Counted from the first letter of the stretch, positions 1-8,436 are shown. The stretch is 26,316 nt of DNA from an uncultured Planctomycetaceae bacterium (GCA_937926325.1 CALAZQ010000048.1:1-26316), one strand, 5' to 3'. Numbers and translations: made by a program. Notes: generated by a model from the sequence alone, not told the origin.

Positions 1-5
1 GATTC

Positions 6-88
6 GGAGGGTATGCGAATTGGCCAGCGGTCTGACTCGAAATCAGATGCCCCGAAAGGGGTTGAGGGTTCGAATCCCTTGCCCTCCG
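6..88 (+). tRNA. tRNA-Ser (anticodon CGA)
   Basis: A cloverleaf can be folded by eye. The acceptor stem pairs 6-12 with 81-87, followed by discriminator G88 (G is usual for bacterial tRNA-Ser) and an encoded CC but no A. The anticodon stem TCTGA/TCAGA (31-35/43-47) closes the loop CTCGAAA, with anticodon CGA at 38-40 reading UCG. A long variable arm (CCCC/GGGG, about 50-61) marks a class II tRNA, as serine requires. The T-arm GAGGG-TTCGAAT-CCCTT lies at 64-80. The D-arm is less regular, with only two or three pairs recognisable. Confidence 0.93.
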
Positions 89-344
89 CCTGCGACGAGC
101 TTTGAGATCCGCCCCACGCCCCGCTGAGGGCGTTGTTCAGGCCCCCGAGGGCCTTCATCGGCGTTGCTGCCCGCTTCTGAGCCCTGCTGATTTCCACAGG
201 CCGCCGCGGCAGTCGAACCAAATTTGAGGTTGCTCCGTACCGAGGGGGGTGCGTATTGTTAGGGAATCATGAGCGCGCCGTCCCGCGGCGGGTTCGCCTT
301 CTGGGTTGGCGGTTTTGTTCCCGACTGCTTGGAGGTTTTATGAG

Positions 345-599
345 ATGCAGAGAACCCTGTTCATCGTGGTTCCGCTTTCAGCGGCGTTGCTTTTTTCGGG
401 ATTTGGCTGTGTTCGCGGCGATCGGGAACCTCTCGGGGTGACCACCGCCGCTGCCGCTGGCCAGGTCGGTTCAGGAGCCCGCGGGGTGTCGCAGCGGCAG
501 CAAATCTCGTTACGTGCCCTCGGACGGATGCTCAGTGACGCTGAGCGTGGGGCCACTGAGAAGCCGCTTGCTGAAGGCAGCCGGAACGTGGCTCGCTGA
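345..599 (+). CDS. small putative lipoprotein, unknown function
   Basis: This is an 84-residue protein beginning MQRTLFIVVPLSAALLF. The start at 345 is chosen because GGAGG sits nine bases upstream (331-335) and because a hydrophobic signal segment follows directly. Residues 2-19 form the hydrophobic core and end in a Cys after Gly-Phe-Gly, a weak lipobox, so a lipoprotein is likely but not certain. The remainder is Ala/Gly/Arg-rich and has no domain that I recognise. It converges on the RNase D gene, leaving 20 bp between the two. It lies about 250 bp downstream of the tRNA, and the intervening stretch shows no other gene. Confidence 0.55.
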   Translation: MQRTLFIVVPLSAALLFSGFGCVRGDREPLGVTTAAAAGQVGSGARGVSQRQQISLRALGRMLSDAERGATEKPLAEGSRNVAR

Positions 600-619
600 T
601 TCGTGTCGGCCGCTCGTAT

Positions 620-1828
620 TCAGTTGAGCCGGCGGTCAATCATCAGCGGGTCGCGCGAGGTTAAATCGCTGATACGCAGCGAGGCTCGGCCGGCCAGCAG
701 GTCATCAATCAGGTCGCCCACCACCTCGGCCCGCCAGCCTTGCACCAGGGCCGGCGGAGGTTCGTTCTTGCTGTGGCTGAGCTTCCAGGCAAGCAGCTCT
801 CGCATGTCGCTGGCTGTCCCGACGAGCGACGGGGCGATCTCAAGCTGGCGGCAGAGGCCCCCGATTGCCGTCGCCAGAAACTGGCCCAGCACATTCACCT
901 GCGGCGGTGGCGCGCGGTGCTTCTCACCGCCTGGCAGTTCTTCGTCGGGCAGGCTCAGGCCCCGGTCGATCGCATCGGCAATTGCGGGCAGGATGTGCCG
1001 GAGGTCGGACCGCTGCATCCCTCTGACCGCGGCAATCTGTTGGGGATCGGCGCTCTTGCGTTTGCAGAGTTCCACGAGCAGATCGTCCCGCAGCACCCGC
1101 TTGGGCGGCATGTCACGGTCTTCCGCCACGCTGTCCCGCCAGTGCCAGAGCTCTCGGGCGACCGCCAGTTCACGCCGGGACAATCCGTTCAGGCCCGAGA
1201 CCCGCCGCCAGCGTTTGCGGGTGAAGGAGGCCTCAACCTCCTCGAGCCAGTTGGCCATCTCCTCGGTCATCCAGGCGATGCGGCCCCGGTCTGCCAGTTT
1301 TCGTTCAAGCGTCTTCCAGAGGTCATCGAGGTGGCGGACGTCGTCGAGGGCATAGTCGATCTGGGCCGCGGTCAACGGCCGCTTCCGCCAGTCGGTGCGG
1401 GTCTCGCCCTTGTTGGTCGGCTGGCCGAGCATCCGCCGGACAATCGCGGCATAGCCGGCCGGATAGTCATGATCGACCAGCCCGGCGGCGACCTGCACGT
1501 CGAAGAGGTTTGCCGGCCGCTCGCCGATGGCGTGCAAAATAAAGCCCATCTCTTCCCGGCCGGCATGGACGACGGTGGTCCGCCCGGGATCGGTCAGCAG
1601 CCGCCAGAAGGGCTCGAGTTCCTTCACCTTCAGGGTATCGATCACCGCCAGCACGTCGCCGGCCGCCACCTGGATCAGGCAGAGCTGGCTGCGGTAGGTG
1701 TGCTCAGAGACAAACTCGGTGTCAAAGCCCAGCGATTCGTGCTCACCCAACCGCCTCACCAGGTCATCCAGTTGGGACTCGGTCGTGATGAAGTCGTGGG
1801 AGGCGGCGGCAGTGGCAGAGCGTTTCAC
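620..1828 (-). CDS. rnd: ribonuclease D (3'-5' exoribonuclease, DEDD family)
   Basis: This 402-residue protein matches RNase D, which trims tRNA precursor 3' ends. The Exo I motif DTEF is at 36-39, the HAGREE segment of Exo II at 88-93, and Exo III Y159-x3-D163. FDVQVAAGL lies between Exo II and Exo III, and RTDW (144-147) matches the RNase D consensus. A C-terminal HRDC-like helical domain follows at about 215-290, and the last 110 residues are less conserved. One oddity is that E. coli Asp85 in Exo II aligns by eye with Glu93 here. It is encoded 33 bp downstream of the antiporter gene on the same strand, so the two may be co-transcribed. Confidence 0.92.
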   Translation of the reverse strand: MKRSATAAASHDFITTESQLDDLVRRLGEHESLGFDTEFVSEHTYRSQLCLIQVAAGDVLAVIDTLKVKELEPFWRLLTDPGRTTVVHAGREEMGFILHAIGERPANLFDVQVAAGLVDHDYPAGYAAIVRRMLGQPTNKGETRTDWRKRPLTAAQIDYALDDVRHLDDLWKTLERKLADRGRIAWMTEEMANWLEEVEASFTRKRWRRVSGLNGLSRRELAVARELWHWRDSVAEDRDMPPKRVLRDDLLVELCKRKSADPQQIAAVRGMQRSDLRHILPAIADAIDRGLSLPDEELPGGEKHRAPPPQVNVLGQFLATAIGGLCRQLEIAPSLVGTASDMRELLAWKLSHSKNEPPPALVQGWRAEVVGDLIDDLLAGRASLRISDLTSRDPLMIDRRLN

Positions 1829-1861
1829 CGAGTGAATCCGGAGTGGCAGATGGTGAAGGAA

Positions 1862-3565
1862 TCAGAGGAAGAACCAGGCCGTGAGGGCGAAGACCGGCAA
1901 CAAAACCCCTCCACTGTAAAGGAGATAGCCAAAAAAGCTTGGCATTCGCACGCCAGCCCCTTCCGCGATCGCCTTCACCATGAAGTTCGGCCCATTGCCG
2001 ATGTAGGTCATCGCCCCGAGGAACACCGCCCCCAGGCTGATGCCCGCCAGCCGGCCTGCCTCGACCCCGGCGACCAGGTCGCCGTCCACCGGCAGCGACT
2101 GGGCCGTCTTGAAAAAAACCAGATAGGTCGGGGCATTGTCGAGCACACTCGAGAGCAGGCCGGTGGTCCAGAAGAACGCCGCCGGCGAACGGATGCCGAG
2201 GCTGGCGCCGTGCTCGTTCAGCAGGGCGAGGGCCGGCTGCATGCAGACAAAAATGCCGACGAACAGGGCGGCCACCTCGAGGATGGCGAAATAGCTGAAG
2301 CCGTTCTTCACACGGATGTCGGTCGAGCCGAACCAGAGGGAGCAGCCGACCAGGCCGAGCAGGACGGCCTCGCGGAGGAAAATCCAGGGGTGCCAGTCGG
2401 TGCCCGGAAGCGGCTTTGAGGGATCGAGCAGGGCGACGGCGAGGATCACGCCGGCCATCAGCGGCAGGTTGAGGCCCAAGCCACTGACCTGCAGCGATTT
2501 TGCCGTCGCCCGATCGATCTCACGGTCGGCGAGCCGCTCCTTTGGGTAGGCAAAAAAGCTGTCCCAGACCCAGTAGATTGCGAGCAGGCTGACGTTGACT
2601 GTCAGCCATTCCTTCCACAGCGAGAACGTCCAAAGGAAGGGCACCCCCTGCAAGTAGCCGAGGAACAGCGGCGGGTCGCCGATCGGCAACAGGCAGCCGC
2701 CACAGTTGCAGACCAGAAAGATGAAGAAGACCAGCGTGTGAACCACCCGCTTTCGTTCGTGGTTGGTCTCCAGCAGCGGCCGGACCAGCAGCATGGCGGC
2801 CCCGGTCGTCCCAATAAAGCTGGCCATCGCCGCCCCGAGGGCCAGCAGAATGGTGTTGGTGGTCGGGGTTGCCTGCATATCCCCCTCAATGCGAACTCCT
2901 CCGGTGACGCAGTAGAGGGCGAACAGCAGTGTGATGAAGGGGACATACTCGGCCAGCAGGGCGTTGGCCAGTACGGTGCCGGCAATTCCCCAGGAGAGCC
3001 CTGTGGCGGCCGGCTCGACCACGCTGTGAGCCGGGAAATGCCGCTCGATCGCCTCCCCGTGCAGCAGCAGGTAGTAGGCGAGCGTCACCAGCCCCAGCGA
3101 GGCGGCCACCAGCAGTTTGCTGGAATTGAACTCCCACCAGTGGGCCAGGGCCGGAATCAGCGGCAGTGCCGCGATCGCCCCGAGCAGGAGCACGAAGGGG
3201 ATGACGGCCCAGGCGGGCGGCGGCGGCCCGGCGGCGTGGTGGGCCCCATGGTCGCTGTCGCCATGGGCTTCTGGATGCCCCTCAGCGGGATCATCGGCAT
3301 GCCCCGCTGCCTCGGTGGCAGATCCGTTCGCAGGTTCGGGGTGATCCCCGTGGCCGGCCTCGCCGGCGGGGTGGTCGGCACTGTCGTGGCTGGCAGCAGC
3401 GTCGTCGTGGTGGGCCGCTTGTGCCGCCACCAGCAAATCACGACCATGCTGTGGAACACCGACGACAACCGCTGCCACGTAGAGGCCGAGGGCTGTGGCG
3501 ATGCCCGCCAGGGTGGTCTTCGAACTCCGCCGGATGGCGGCGGTTGACGGTGCTGTGTCGTGCAT
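1862..3565 (-). CDS. NhaD/ArsB-type sodium:proton antiporter with His-rich loop
   Basis: This is a 567-residue integral membrane protein of the ion-transporter superfamily that includes NhaD and ArsB. The family signature [12 protein letters not shown] is visible after a Cys/Gly-rich CNCGGC stretch, and about a dozen hydrophobic segments follow residue 115. The ATG at 3565 is preferred over an upstream in-frame start because GGAAGGA lies just before it. Residues 20-38 form a first hydrophobic segment (signal peptide or TM1). Residues 52-110 are a hydrophilic loop with 12 His and many Asp/Glu, which could bind metal ions; this is inference. The likely role is exchange of Na+ for H+ across the cytoplasmic membrane. 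The exact substrate cannot be read from the sequence. Confidence 0.85.
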   Translation of the reverse strand: MHDTAPSTAAIRRSSKTTLAGIATALGLYVAAVVVGVPQHGRDLLVAAQAAHHDDAAASHDSADHPAGEAGHGDHPEPANGSATEAAGHADDPAEGHPEAHGDSDHGAHHAAGPPPPAWAVIPFVLLLGAIAALPLIPALAHWWEFNSSKLLVAASLGLVTLAYYLLLHGEAIERHFPAHSVVEPAATGLSWGIAGTVLANALLAEYVPFITLLFALYCVTGGVRIEGDMQATPTTNTILLALGAAMASFIGTTGAAMLLVRPLLETNHERKRVVHTLVFFIFLVCNCGGCLLPIGDPPLFLGYLQGVPFLWTFSLWKEWLTVNVSLLAIYWVWDSFFAYPKERLADREIDRATAKSLQVSGLGLNLPLMAGVILAVALLDPSKPLPGTDWHPWIFLREAVLLGLVGCSLWFGSTDIRVKNGFSYFAILEVAALFVGIFVCMQPALALLNEHGASLGIRSPAAFFWTTGLLSSVLDNAPTYLVFFKTAQSLPVDGDLVAGVEAGRLAGISLGAVFLGAMTYIGNGPNFMVKAIAEGAGVRMPSFFGYLLYSGGVLLPVFALTAWFFL

Positions 3566-3619
3566 GGTGTCCTTCCACTGTCGGTCACGGCGGCAGCCGT
3601 TCACCACAAATCGTCTCGC

Positions 3620-3628
3620 ATTCTATCA
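3620..3628 (-). promoter_or_regulatory. possible extended -10 promoter for the antiporter gene
   Basis: On the minus strand the nonamer TGATAGAAT has the form TGn plus a -10 hexamer (TAGAAT). It would start transcription about 48 nt upstream of the antiporter ATG at 3565. No convincing -35 hexamer precedes it. The 85-bp gap also holds the start region of the divergent operon at 3651. Confidence 0.35.
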
Positions 3629-3650
3629 AAACTTGGGTACCTGGCTGACC

Positions 3651-4295
3651 GTGGACACTGCAGACGCCCCGCCGCTGCATCAGGCCGCTCACGCCGCCGC
3701 TGTGGGCTGGCTCGGGCCGAACCGTCGCCTGGTCGTTCTTTTCAGTCTGGTGGCCGGGGGATTGTTTTGTCTCGCCGTGGCGGCTGCTGCGGCGGCGACC
3801 CAGACGGCTGGCGGCTGGCGGCTGGTGCTCAGCGTGCTGGCGGCTGGTATCGGCCTGTTCACGGTCGCGGTGGTTGTGGTGGCGTGGCAGGCAGCCTTGC
3901 CGCGGCTGGCGGCCCGCGGAGACATGCTGCTGGTGCCGGTCGGCTCGCTGCGCATTGAGCAGCTGCCGCTCGACGCCGTCGAGTGCTTTTTTCTCGGCAG
4001 CCAGCGGCTCGACCGGAGCGGCAGCCCGACAGCCGGCGATGACCCGGCGTTTCGGGTCGGCACGCTGGTGGTACGGGTGGCCGAGCGGGCGGCCAAACGG
4101 CATGCGGACGAGTGGACAGCCCGCGGCATCTTCGCGGCCTGGGAGGATGGCTATCTCGTGATTGACGGCCGCTGGACCGAGCCGCTGACGGTTGAGACGC
4201 TGCGACGGGTCAACGGCCGTCTGGCGCAGGCCAAGCGGGCCCCCGTGGTGGAGGGCTGCCGGTCGGCCAACTCCGCCGGAGGCTGCGGGGCATGA
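3651..4295 (+). CDS. two-TM membrane protein, unknown function, coupled to mfnB
   Basis: The protein has about 214 residues if it starts at the GTG at 3651. An in-frame TTG at 3633 is an alternative, and neither has a strong ribosome binding site. Two hydrophobic segments (about 28-52 and 56-78) are separated by a very short hydrophilic turn. They are followed by a soluble C-terminal domain of about 135 residues with alternating strand-like stretches (MLLVPVGSLRIEQLPLD, FRVGTLVVRVAE, GYLVIDG). I recognise no family; the arrangement resembles small membrane-anchored proteins with a cytoplasmic sensory or YcxB-like domain, but this is not a call. Its stop overlaps the mfnB start in an ATGA, which implies co-expression and possibly a linked role. 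Confidence 0.65.
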   Translation: MDTADAPPLHQAAHAAAVGWLGPNRRLVVLFSLVAGGLFCLAVAAAAAATQTAGGWRLVLSVLAAGIGLFTVAVVVVAWQAALPRLAARGDMLLVPVGSLRIEQLPLDAVECFFLGSQRLDRSGSPTAGDDPAFRVGTLVVRVAERAAKRHADEWTARGIFAAWEDGYLVIDGRWTEPLTVETLRRVNGRLAQAKRAPVVEGCRSANSAGGCGA

Positions 4296-5077
4296 GTGGC
4301 CCGGCGTTGCTGGTGAGTGTCCGCGACCCGAGGGAGGTGGCGGCGGCTGTCGCGGGCGGCGCGGCGATTATCGACATCAAAGATCCCAGCCGCGGGTCGC
4401 TCGGCCGGGCGTCGGCCGCCGCGGTTGCTGCCTGCGCCGCGGCGGTGCCCCCTCAGCTCCCCTGGACCTTTGCGGCCGGTGAACTCCGGGATCTGGCCGG
4501 GGCGGCTGCCGGCCTGCTGGGGCGGCAGCTGGTCGGACTCGTTTCGCAGCCAGCGGCGATCAAGTTTGGGCTGGCCGGCTGCTGCGGGACCGACTGGAGC
4601 GAATCGCTCGCCCGCGTCGCCCGGCAGTTCCCTGTCGCGACGGCGGCTGTGCCGGTTGCCTATGCCGACGCTCGTCGGGCGGAGGCGGCCCGGGTCGATG
4701 ACGTGATCGATCAGGCGGCCAGCCGGGGCTTTCCGCTGGTGCTGATCGACACCTTTGACAAACAGGCCAGCGGCAGCCTGCTGGAGCTGGCAACGGAGGC
4801 GGAACTCAGGGCCTGGGTGGCCCGGGCCCGGGCGGCCGGGCTTGGCCTGCTACTGGCCGGTCGGCTCACACTGGAACAGATTCCGATCGTGGCGGGCTGT
4901 CAGCCCGCCGCCGTCGCGGTACGATCAGCAGTTTGCGTCGGTGGCCGCCTTGGGCGGATCGACCAGACCAGGGTTGCGATTGCGGCCGAGCACTGCCGCC
5001 GCGGAAGTGATCCTGCAGTGTTCGACACAGGGCAGCAGCAGCTGCAGTCGGTTCTCCGGAAGGGAGTCAGTGGATGA
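4292..5077 (+). CDS. mfnB: (5-formylfuran-3-yl)methyl phosphate synthase (MfnB family)
   Basis: This 261-residue protein matches the MfnB/DUF556 family. MfnB makes 4-(hydroxymethyl)-2-furancarboxaldehyde phosphate from two molecules of glyceraldehyde 3-phosphate, an early step of methanofuran synthesis. The N-terminal IIDIKDPSRGSLG holds D28 and K30, corresponding to Asp25 and Lys27 of the archaeal enzyme. Other family segments are AIKFGLAGC with a Lys, YADARRAEA, and LIDTFDKQ with Asp and Lys in the late active-site position. The length is close to the archaeal family plus a short C-terminal tail. Planctomycetes are known to carry H4MPT/methanofuran-linked formaldehyde oxidation genes, and RFAP synthase at 15209 in this window fits that. 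Overlapping ATGA junctions join it to both neighbours. Confidence 0.88.
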   Translation: MSGPALLVSVRDPREVAAAVAGGAAIIDIKDPSRGSLGRASAAAVAACAAAVPPQLPWTFAAGELRDLAGAAAGLLGRQLVGLVSQPAAIKFGLAGCCGTDWSESLARVARQFPVATAAVPVAYADARRAEAARVDDVIDQAASRGFPLVLIDTFDKQASGSLLELATEAELRAWVARARAAGLGLLLAGRLTLEQIPIVAGCQPAAVAVRSAVCVGGRLGRIDQTRVAIAAEHCRRGSDPAVFDTGQQQLQSVLRKGVSG

Positions 5078-5382
5078 AGACATTGGAGGTGCGGCTGCCG
5101 CACAGTCTGGGCGCCGAAGCCGTCCATCAGAAACTCGATGCGGCGTTGGTGAAGGCCCGGGCCCAGTACGAGCAGCAGGTCGGCCCGATTGACGCCTCCT
5201 GGGAGTCGGACGATCGGTTGAAGGTCGGCCTCGCTGTTATGGGGATGCGGTTCGATGGCCAGATCGACGTGCTGCCGGATGAACTGGTGGTGAAGCTCGA
5301 CCTGCCGATGATGGCCTCGATGTTCGCCGGCAAGATTCGCGAGGGCATCGAGCAGCAACTGGCCGCGTTGATCAAGGCGTGA
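5074..5382 (+). CDS. polyhydroxyalkanoic acid system-type small protein
   Basis: This 102-residue protein resembles the PHA_gran_rgn family (putative polyhydroxyalkanoic acid system proteins). It starts MKTLEVRLPHSLGAEAV, continues with a helix-rich middle and a paired-strand segment around LKVGLAVMGMRFDGQIDVL, and ends with a helix (KIREGIEQQLAAL). Family members are small and soluble; their biochemical role is poorly defined. The ATG at 5074 overlaps the mfnB stop (ATGA), so it is translationally coupled as the third gene of the set. Its last 11 bp overlap the end of the convergent STN-domain gene. No PHA synthase is present in the window, so a storage-granule role is only suggested by family name. 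Confidence 0.7.
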   Translation: MKTLEVRLPHSLGAEAVHQKLDAALVKARAQYEQQVGPIDASWESDDRLKVGLAVMGMRFDGQIDVLPDELVVKLDLPMMASMFAGKIREGIEQQLAALIKA

Positions 5383-6457
5383 CGCCCGGGAGGGGGGCGA
5401 CGGTCACCGTCAGCATGTCGTCCTCGATGGCCCAGGTCAGGTTGAGCGGAGCGACGATGGCGTCAAGCAGACCGTCACGGTCGACGTCGGCAACTTCCAG
5501 CCTGATGATTTCGCGGGGGTCGATGCCCCGCCGCCGCAGTGCCGGCCGGTCGATCTGGGCCGCAAGGCCGAGCTGTTTGGCGACGGCGGCAAGCAACTCT
5601 GCAAACGGGGCTGCCACCCGCAGTGTGTAGCGGCTGGTCGCGGGCTTCGCCGGCTGTCGGCGGGCGCTAGTGGGAGGCTGCGGCTGGCTCGCGGGGGGAG
5701 TAGTGGCCGAGTGGTCACCGGAAGCCTCCGGCAATGGGACCAGCGTTCCCTGAAGGCGGGCCTGCCCGCGACCGGTTCCCTGCCAGTCAATTCGCCGGCC
5801 GTATTGCATGCTGATCAGGCCGAAGCGGTCGACCAGCGACAACGGCGGCAGGCTGTTGGCGGCGAGGTGATCGTGGGGGATCGTCTGCGCCAGTCCGGTG
5901 AGTGTCAGCGGCAGCCCGCTGGCTGTGGCTGCTGCGACCAGCTCCTCAAGCAGCTCCGCTGGTGTCGCCCCGGCCGGCCAGGACCAGGCAGCCTTCGCCT
6001 CGAGCCGGCGGCGAACGCCGAGCGGCAGCCGCCGCAGCGTCTGTTGTTGCAGCCGCGCGGCCGCGGTGATGCGGCCGGCCTCACCCGCCGGGACGAGCCA
6101 GGCCGACGATTCCAGTACCGCCAGCTCCGCGTCAACCGTCTCGGCCAGTCGCCCGACCGCCGCTGCCAACGGCTCGCCGCGGCAGTCGAGGCTGACCCGC
6201 TGCGTCGGGTCGAGCCGGCGGTCGAGAATCAGCGGGACGCCGGTGGCGGCCTGCAGTCGCGCGACCAGGGTTCGCAACGGTAACTGCTTGAAGGTGGCCT
6301 GGATCGGCTGATCGAGCGGGGCAGCGTGGGTGACACCGCCGCCGACGAGCAACGCGGCAGTCGCAAGCAGCAGCGGCAACCAGCTGCACGGCTGCCGTTG
6401 CCCGGCTGCTGCTGAGTCGGTCTTCACAAAAACAGCGGCTGGGAGAAACACTAGCAA
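5372..6457 (-). CDS. exported protein with two STN-like domains
   Basis: The protein has about 361 residues if initiated at the TTG at 6457. A GTG two codons in (6451) or ten codons in (6427) are alternatives, and no strong ribosome binding site decides between them. A Sec signal peptide is visible (LPLLLATAALLVGG, cleavage near THAAP, residues 27-47). Residues about 53-125 and 277-356 look like two copies of the secretin/TonB short N-terminal (STN) fold: a strand, then a helix such as LRTLVARLQAATGV, then strands. The linker is Pro/Ser/Thr-rich. No secretin or TonB barrel follows, so it is probably a periplasmic protein of unknown role. Its start nearly abuts that of glpD. Confidence 0.7.
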   Translation of the reverse strand: MLVFLPAAVFVKTDSAAAGQRQPCSWLPLLLATAALLVGGGVTHAAPLDQPIQATFKQLPLRTLVARLQAATGVPLILDRRLDPTQRVSLDCRGEPLAAAVGRLAETVDAELAVLESSAWLVPAGEAGRITAAARLQQQTLRRLPLGVRRRLEAKAAWSWPAGATPAELLEELVAAATASGLPLTLTGLAQTIPHDHLAANSLPPLSLVDRFGLISMQYGRRIDWQGTGRGQARLQGTLVPLPEASGDHSATTPPASQPQPPTSARRQPAKPATSRYTLRVAAPFAELLAAVAKQLGLAAQIDRPALRRRGIDPREIIRLEVADVDRDGLLDAIVAPLNLTWAIEDDMLTVTVAPLPGVTP

Positions 6458-6462
6458 TCACC

Positions 6463-8292
6463 ATGGAGGTTCATGAACCAGCATCGAGCGGTGCGGCCGC
6501 TTGCCGGGATGGCACGCGGCCGACCGTCGTCGTTCTCGGCGGCGGCATCAACGGAGCTGCCCTGGCGCGGCAGCTGCTCCTTGCCAATACCAACGTCGTG
6601 ATCGCCGACACCGGTGACCTTGCCAGCGGCACCACCGCCTGGTCAACCCGGCTGATCCACGGCGGCCTCCGCTACCTCGAATATGCTGAGTTTGACCTGG
6701 TTCGAGAAAGTTTGGCGGAACGCAATCGGCTGGTGCGGCTGGCGCCCCATCTCGTCCGGCCACTGCGGTTCGCCATTCCGCTGGCCCGCCGGGGGGGCGG
6801 CCTGCTGGCCGCGGCAGCCCGATTTATCGGCTGGGAGTCGCTGGCCCGGCAGCTCAGCGGTGGTGGCCGCGGCAGCCTGGCGGTCGGCATCGGCCTCTGG
6901 CTCTACGACCGCTTTGCCAACGACCCGGCCTGGCCTGCGCATCGGATGCACCGTTCGACCGCAGCCGGGCTGCCGCGGGTCGATCGCCGACGGTTCCCGT
7001 TGGTGGCCACCTACTTCGATGCCCAGTGCCTCAGCCCCGAACGGCTGACGGTTGAATGGCTGGTGGACGCCCGGGGCTTGGCCGCTGAGCGGGGGAGCAG
7101 CCTTCACGTCCTGCCGCACCACACCTGGCGGGTACTCAAGGATGGGGTGCTGGCGTTCACGCCGACCCGATCTGCCGCCACGGCGGCAGCAGAAGTTTTT
7201 CGTGTTCGCCCCACGGCGATTGTCAACGCGACCGGCGCCTGGGTGGACCAAACCGTTGCTGCCTTGACGACGGCCGCCGGGCCGCTGCCGCCGACGACTC
7301 AGCCGCAGCAGTTCATTCGCGGCACCAAGGGCAGCCATCTTGTCATCGACAACCGCCGGCTCCGGGAGGCGTTGGGTGGTGAGGGGGTCTATGCCGAGGC
7401 AGGTGACGGCCGGCCGATCTTTGTCTTGCCGTTCATGAACGGTCAGGTGCTCATCGGCACCACTGACATTCCTTTCGCGGGTGATCCCGGTGCCGCCCGC
7501 ACCGAGCCGGCCGAGATTGACTATCTGTTGGCGGCGGTGGCCGCCATTGTTCCCGACTGCCCGCTCAGTGCCGCCGATGTCGTGCAGCATTACTGTGGGG
7601 TTCGTCCGCTGCCGGGGCCCGATGTGACCGGCAGGCAGGCCGGTTCACCGGGGGCGGTGACCCGTCGGCATCTGCTGGTACGGCATCCGCAGGCCACGCT
7701 GCCGACCTGGTCAATCGTGGGGGGCAAGCTGACAACCTGCCGCAGCCTGGCCGAAGCGTCGGCCGGCGAAATCCTGCACACGCTGAATCTTCCGGCTGTT
7801 GATCCGCAGCGGGAGCGGCCGCTGCCCGGGCGGCTGCCGGCGGACGATCTGCCGGCCTGCCGGGCAGCCACGACTGCAGCGGCTGAAGCAGCGGGTGTCC
7901 CGCCGGCGAGCCTGGCCGCCGCGGTCGAGTGGACGCTGCAGCTGTTTGGCAGCCGCAGTCCCGACGTGTTCAGCCTGGCGGAAGCGTCGGCGGCCTACCG
8001 CGGGCTGCCGCCCCTGCTGGCTGATAGTGGCCTGCCGACGGCAGCGGCGGTCTTTGCCATCGAGCAGGAGTGGGCCGCGACGCTGGCCGATCTGGTCGAG
8101 CGGCGGCTGATGCTGCTGTTTGACCCGGGGTTGTCGCAGGCAACCCTCACGGCGTTGGCCGAAGTGCTGGTGGCAACAGGGCGGCTCCAGGCCGACGACG
8201 TTGCCGACGCGGTAGCCGCCGAAGTCGCCCATCTGCAAAACTGCTGCGGGAAGCAAGTTGAACCAGTCGCGGATCAATCAGGTCACGGCTGA
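6463..8292 (+). CDS. glpD: FAD-dependent glycerol-3-phosphate dehydrogenase
   Basis: This 609-residue protein belongs to the GlpD/GlpA family, which oxidises glycerol 3-phosphate to dihydroxyacetone phosphate and passes electrons to the quinone pool at the membrane. The FAD dinucleotide-binding motif GGGINGAALARQ starts at residue 26. It is followed by the family signatures GTTAWSTRLIHGGLRYLE and, near the middle, KGSHLVID and IGTTDIPF. VQHYCGVRPLPG and IVGGKLTTCR are the late FAD-domain segments, and a C-terminal helical cap domain follows at about 460-590. It is roughly 100 residues longer than E. coli GlpD, partly because of a 20-residue N-terminal extension. The ATG at 6463 lacks a clear Shine-Dalgarno. 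glpK follows after a repeat-containing gap, giving a glycerol utilisation pair. Confidence 0.93.
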   Translation: MEVHEPASSGAAACRDGTRPTVVVLGGGINGAALARQLLLANTNVVIADTGDLASGTTAWSTRLIHGGLRYLEYAEFDLVRESLAERNRLVRLAPHLVRPLRFAIPLARRGGGLLAAAARFIGWESLARQLSGGGRGSLAVGIGLWLYDRFANDPAWPAHRMHRSTAAGLPRVDRRRFPLVATYFDAQCLSPERLTVEWLVDARGLAAERGSSLHVLPHHTWRVLKDGVLAFTPTRSAATAAAEVFRVRPTAIVNATGAWVDQTVAALTTAAGPLPPTTQPQQFIRGTKGSHLVIDNRRLREALGGEGVYAEAGDGRPIFVLPFMNGQVLIGTTDIPFAGDPGAARTEPAEIDYLLAAVAAIVPDCPLSAADVVQHYCGVRPLPGPDVTGRQAGSPGAVTRRHLLVRHPQATLPTWSIVGGKLTTCRSLAEASAGEILHTLNLPAVDPQRERPLPGRLPADDLPACRAATTAAAEAAGVPPASLAAAVEWTLQLFGSRSPDVFSLAEASAAYRGLPPLLADSGLPTAAAVFAIEQEWAATLADLVERRLMLLFDPGLSQATLTALAEVLVATGRLQADDVADAVAAEVAHLQNCCGKQVEPVADQSGHG

Positions 8293-8309
8293 GGCAAGCG
8301 GGTTTTTCG

Positions 8310-8403
8310 ATCACCGCGAAGGCACGAGGGCACGAAGAGTGGTGGTCTGCGATCTGTCCTTGCCGATTCGAACACCTTCGTGTGCTTCGTGCCTTCGTGG
8401 TGA
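8310..8403 (+). repeat. palindromic intergenic repeat between glpD and glpK
   Basis: The left arm (8310-8338) contains CACCGCGAAGGCACGAGGG, and the right arm (8374-8403) contains its imperfect inverted copy CTTCGTGCCTTCGTGGTG. Arms of about 29 nt match at roughly 25 positions and enclose a 35-nt loop. The arms consist of the iterated motif CACGAAGG. I know this motif from dispersed intergenic repeats in planctomycete and verrucomicrobial genomes. No T-run follows, so it is not an obvious intrinsic terminator. It may form an RNA hairpin in the glp transcript. Confidence 0.8.
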
Positions 8404-8436
8404 ATGCTCTGCCCTGATTCAAGAAAGAGAGCCGGC

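Noticed and set aside
740..2419. 559-codon plus-strand open frame opposite RNase D and the antiporter
   Set aside because: It is antisense to two well-supported genes, rich in Gly/Arg/Pro/Gln, and shows no domain. It is a GC-driven shadow.
2738..3547. 269-codon plus-strand open frame
   Set aside because: It lies entirely opposite the antiporter coding sequence and has shadow-like composition.
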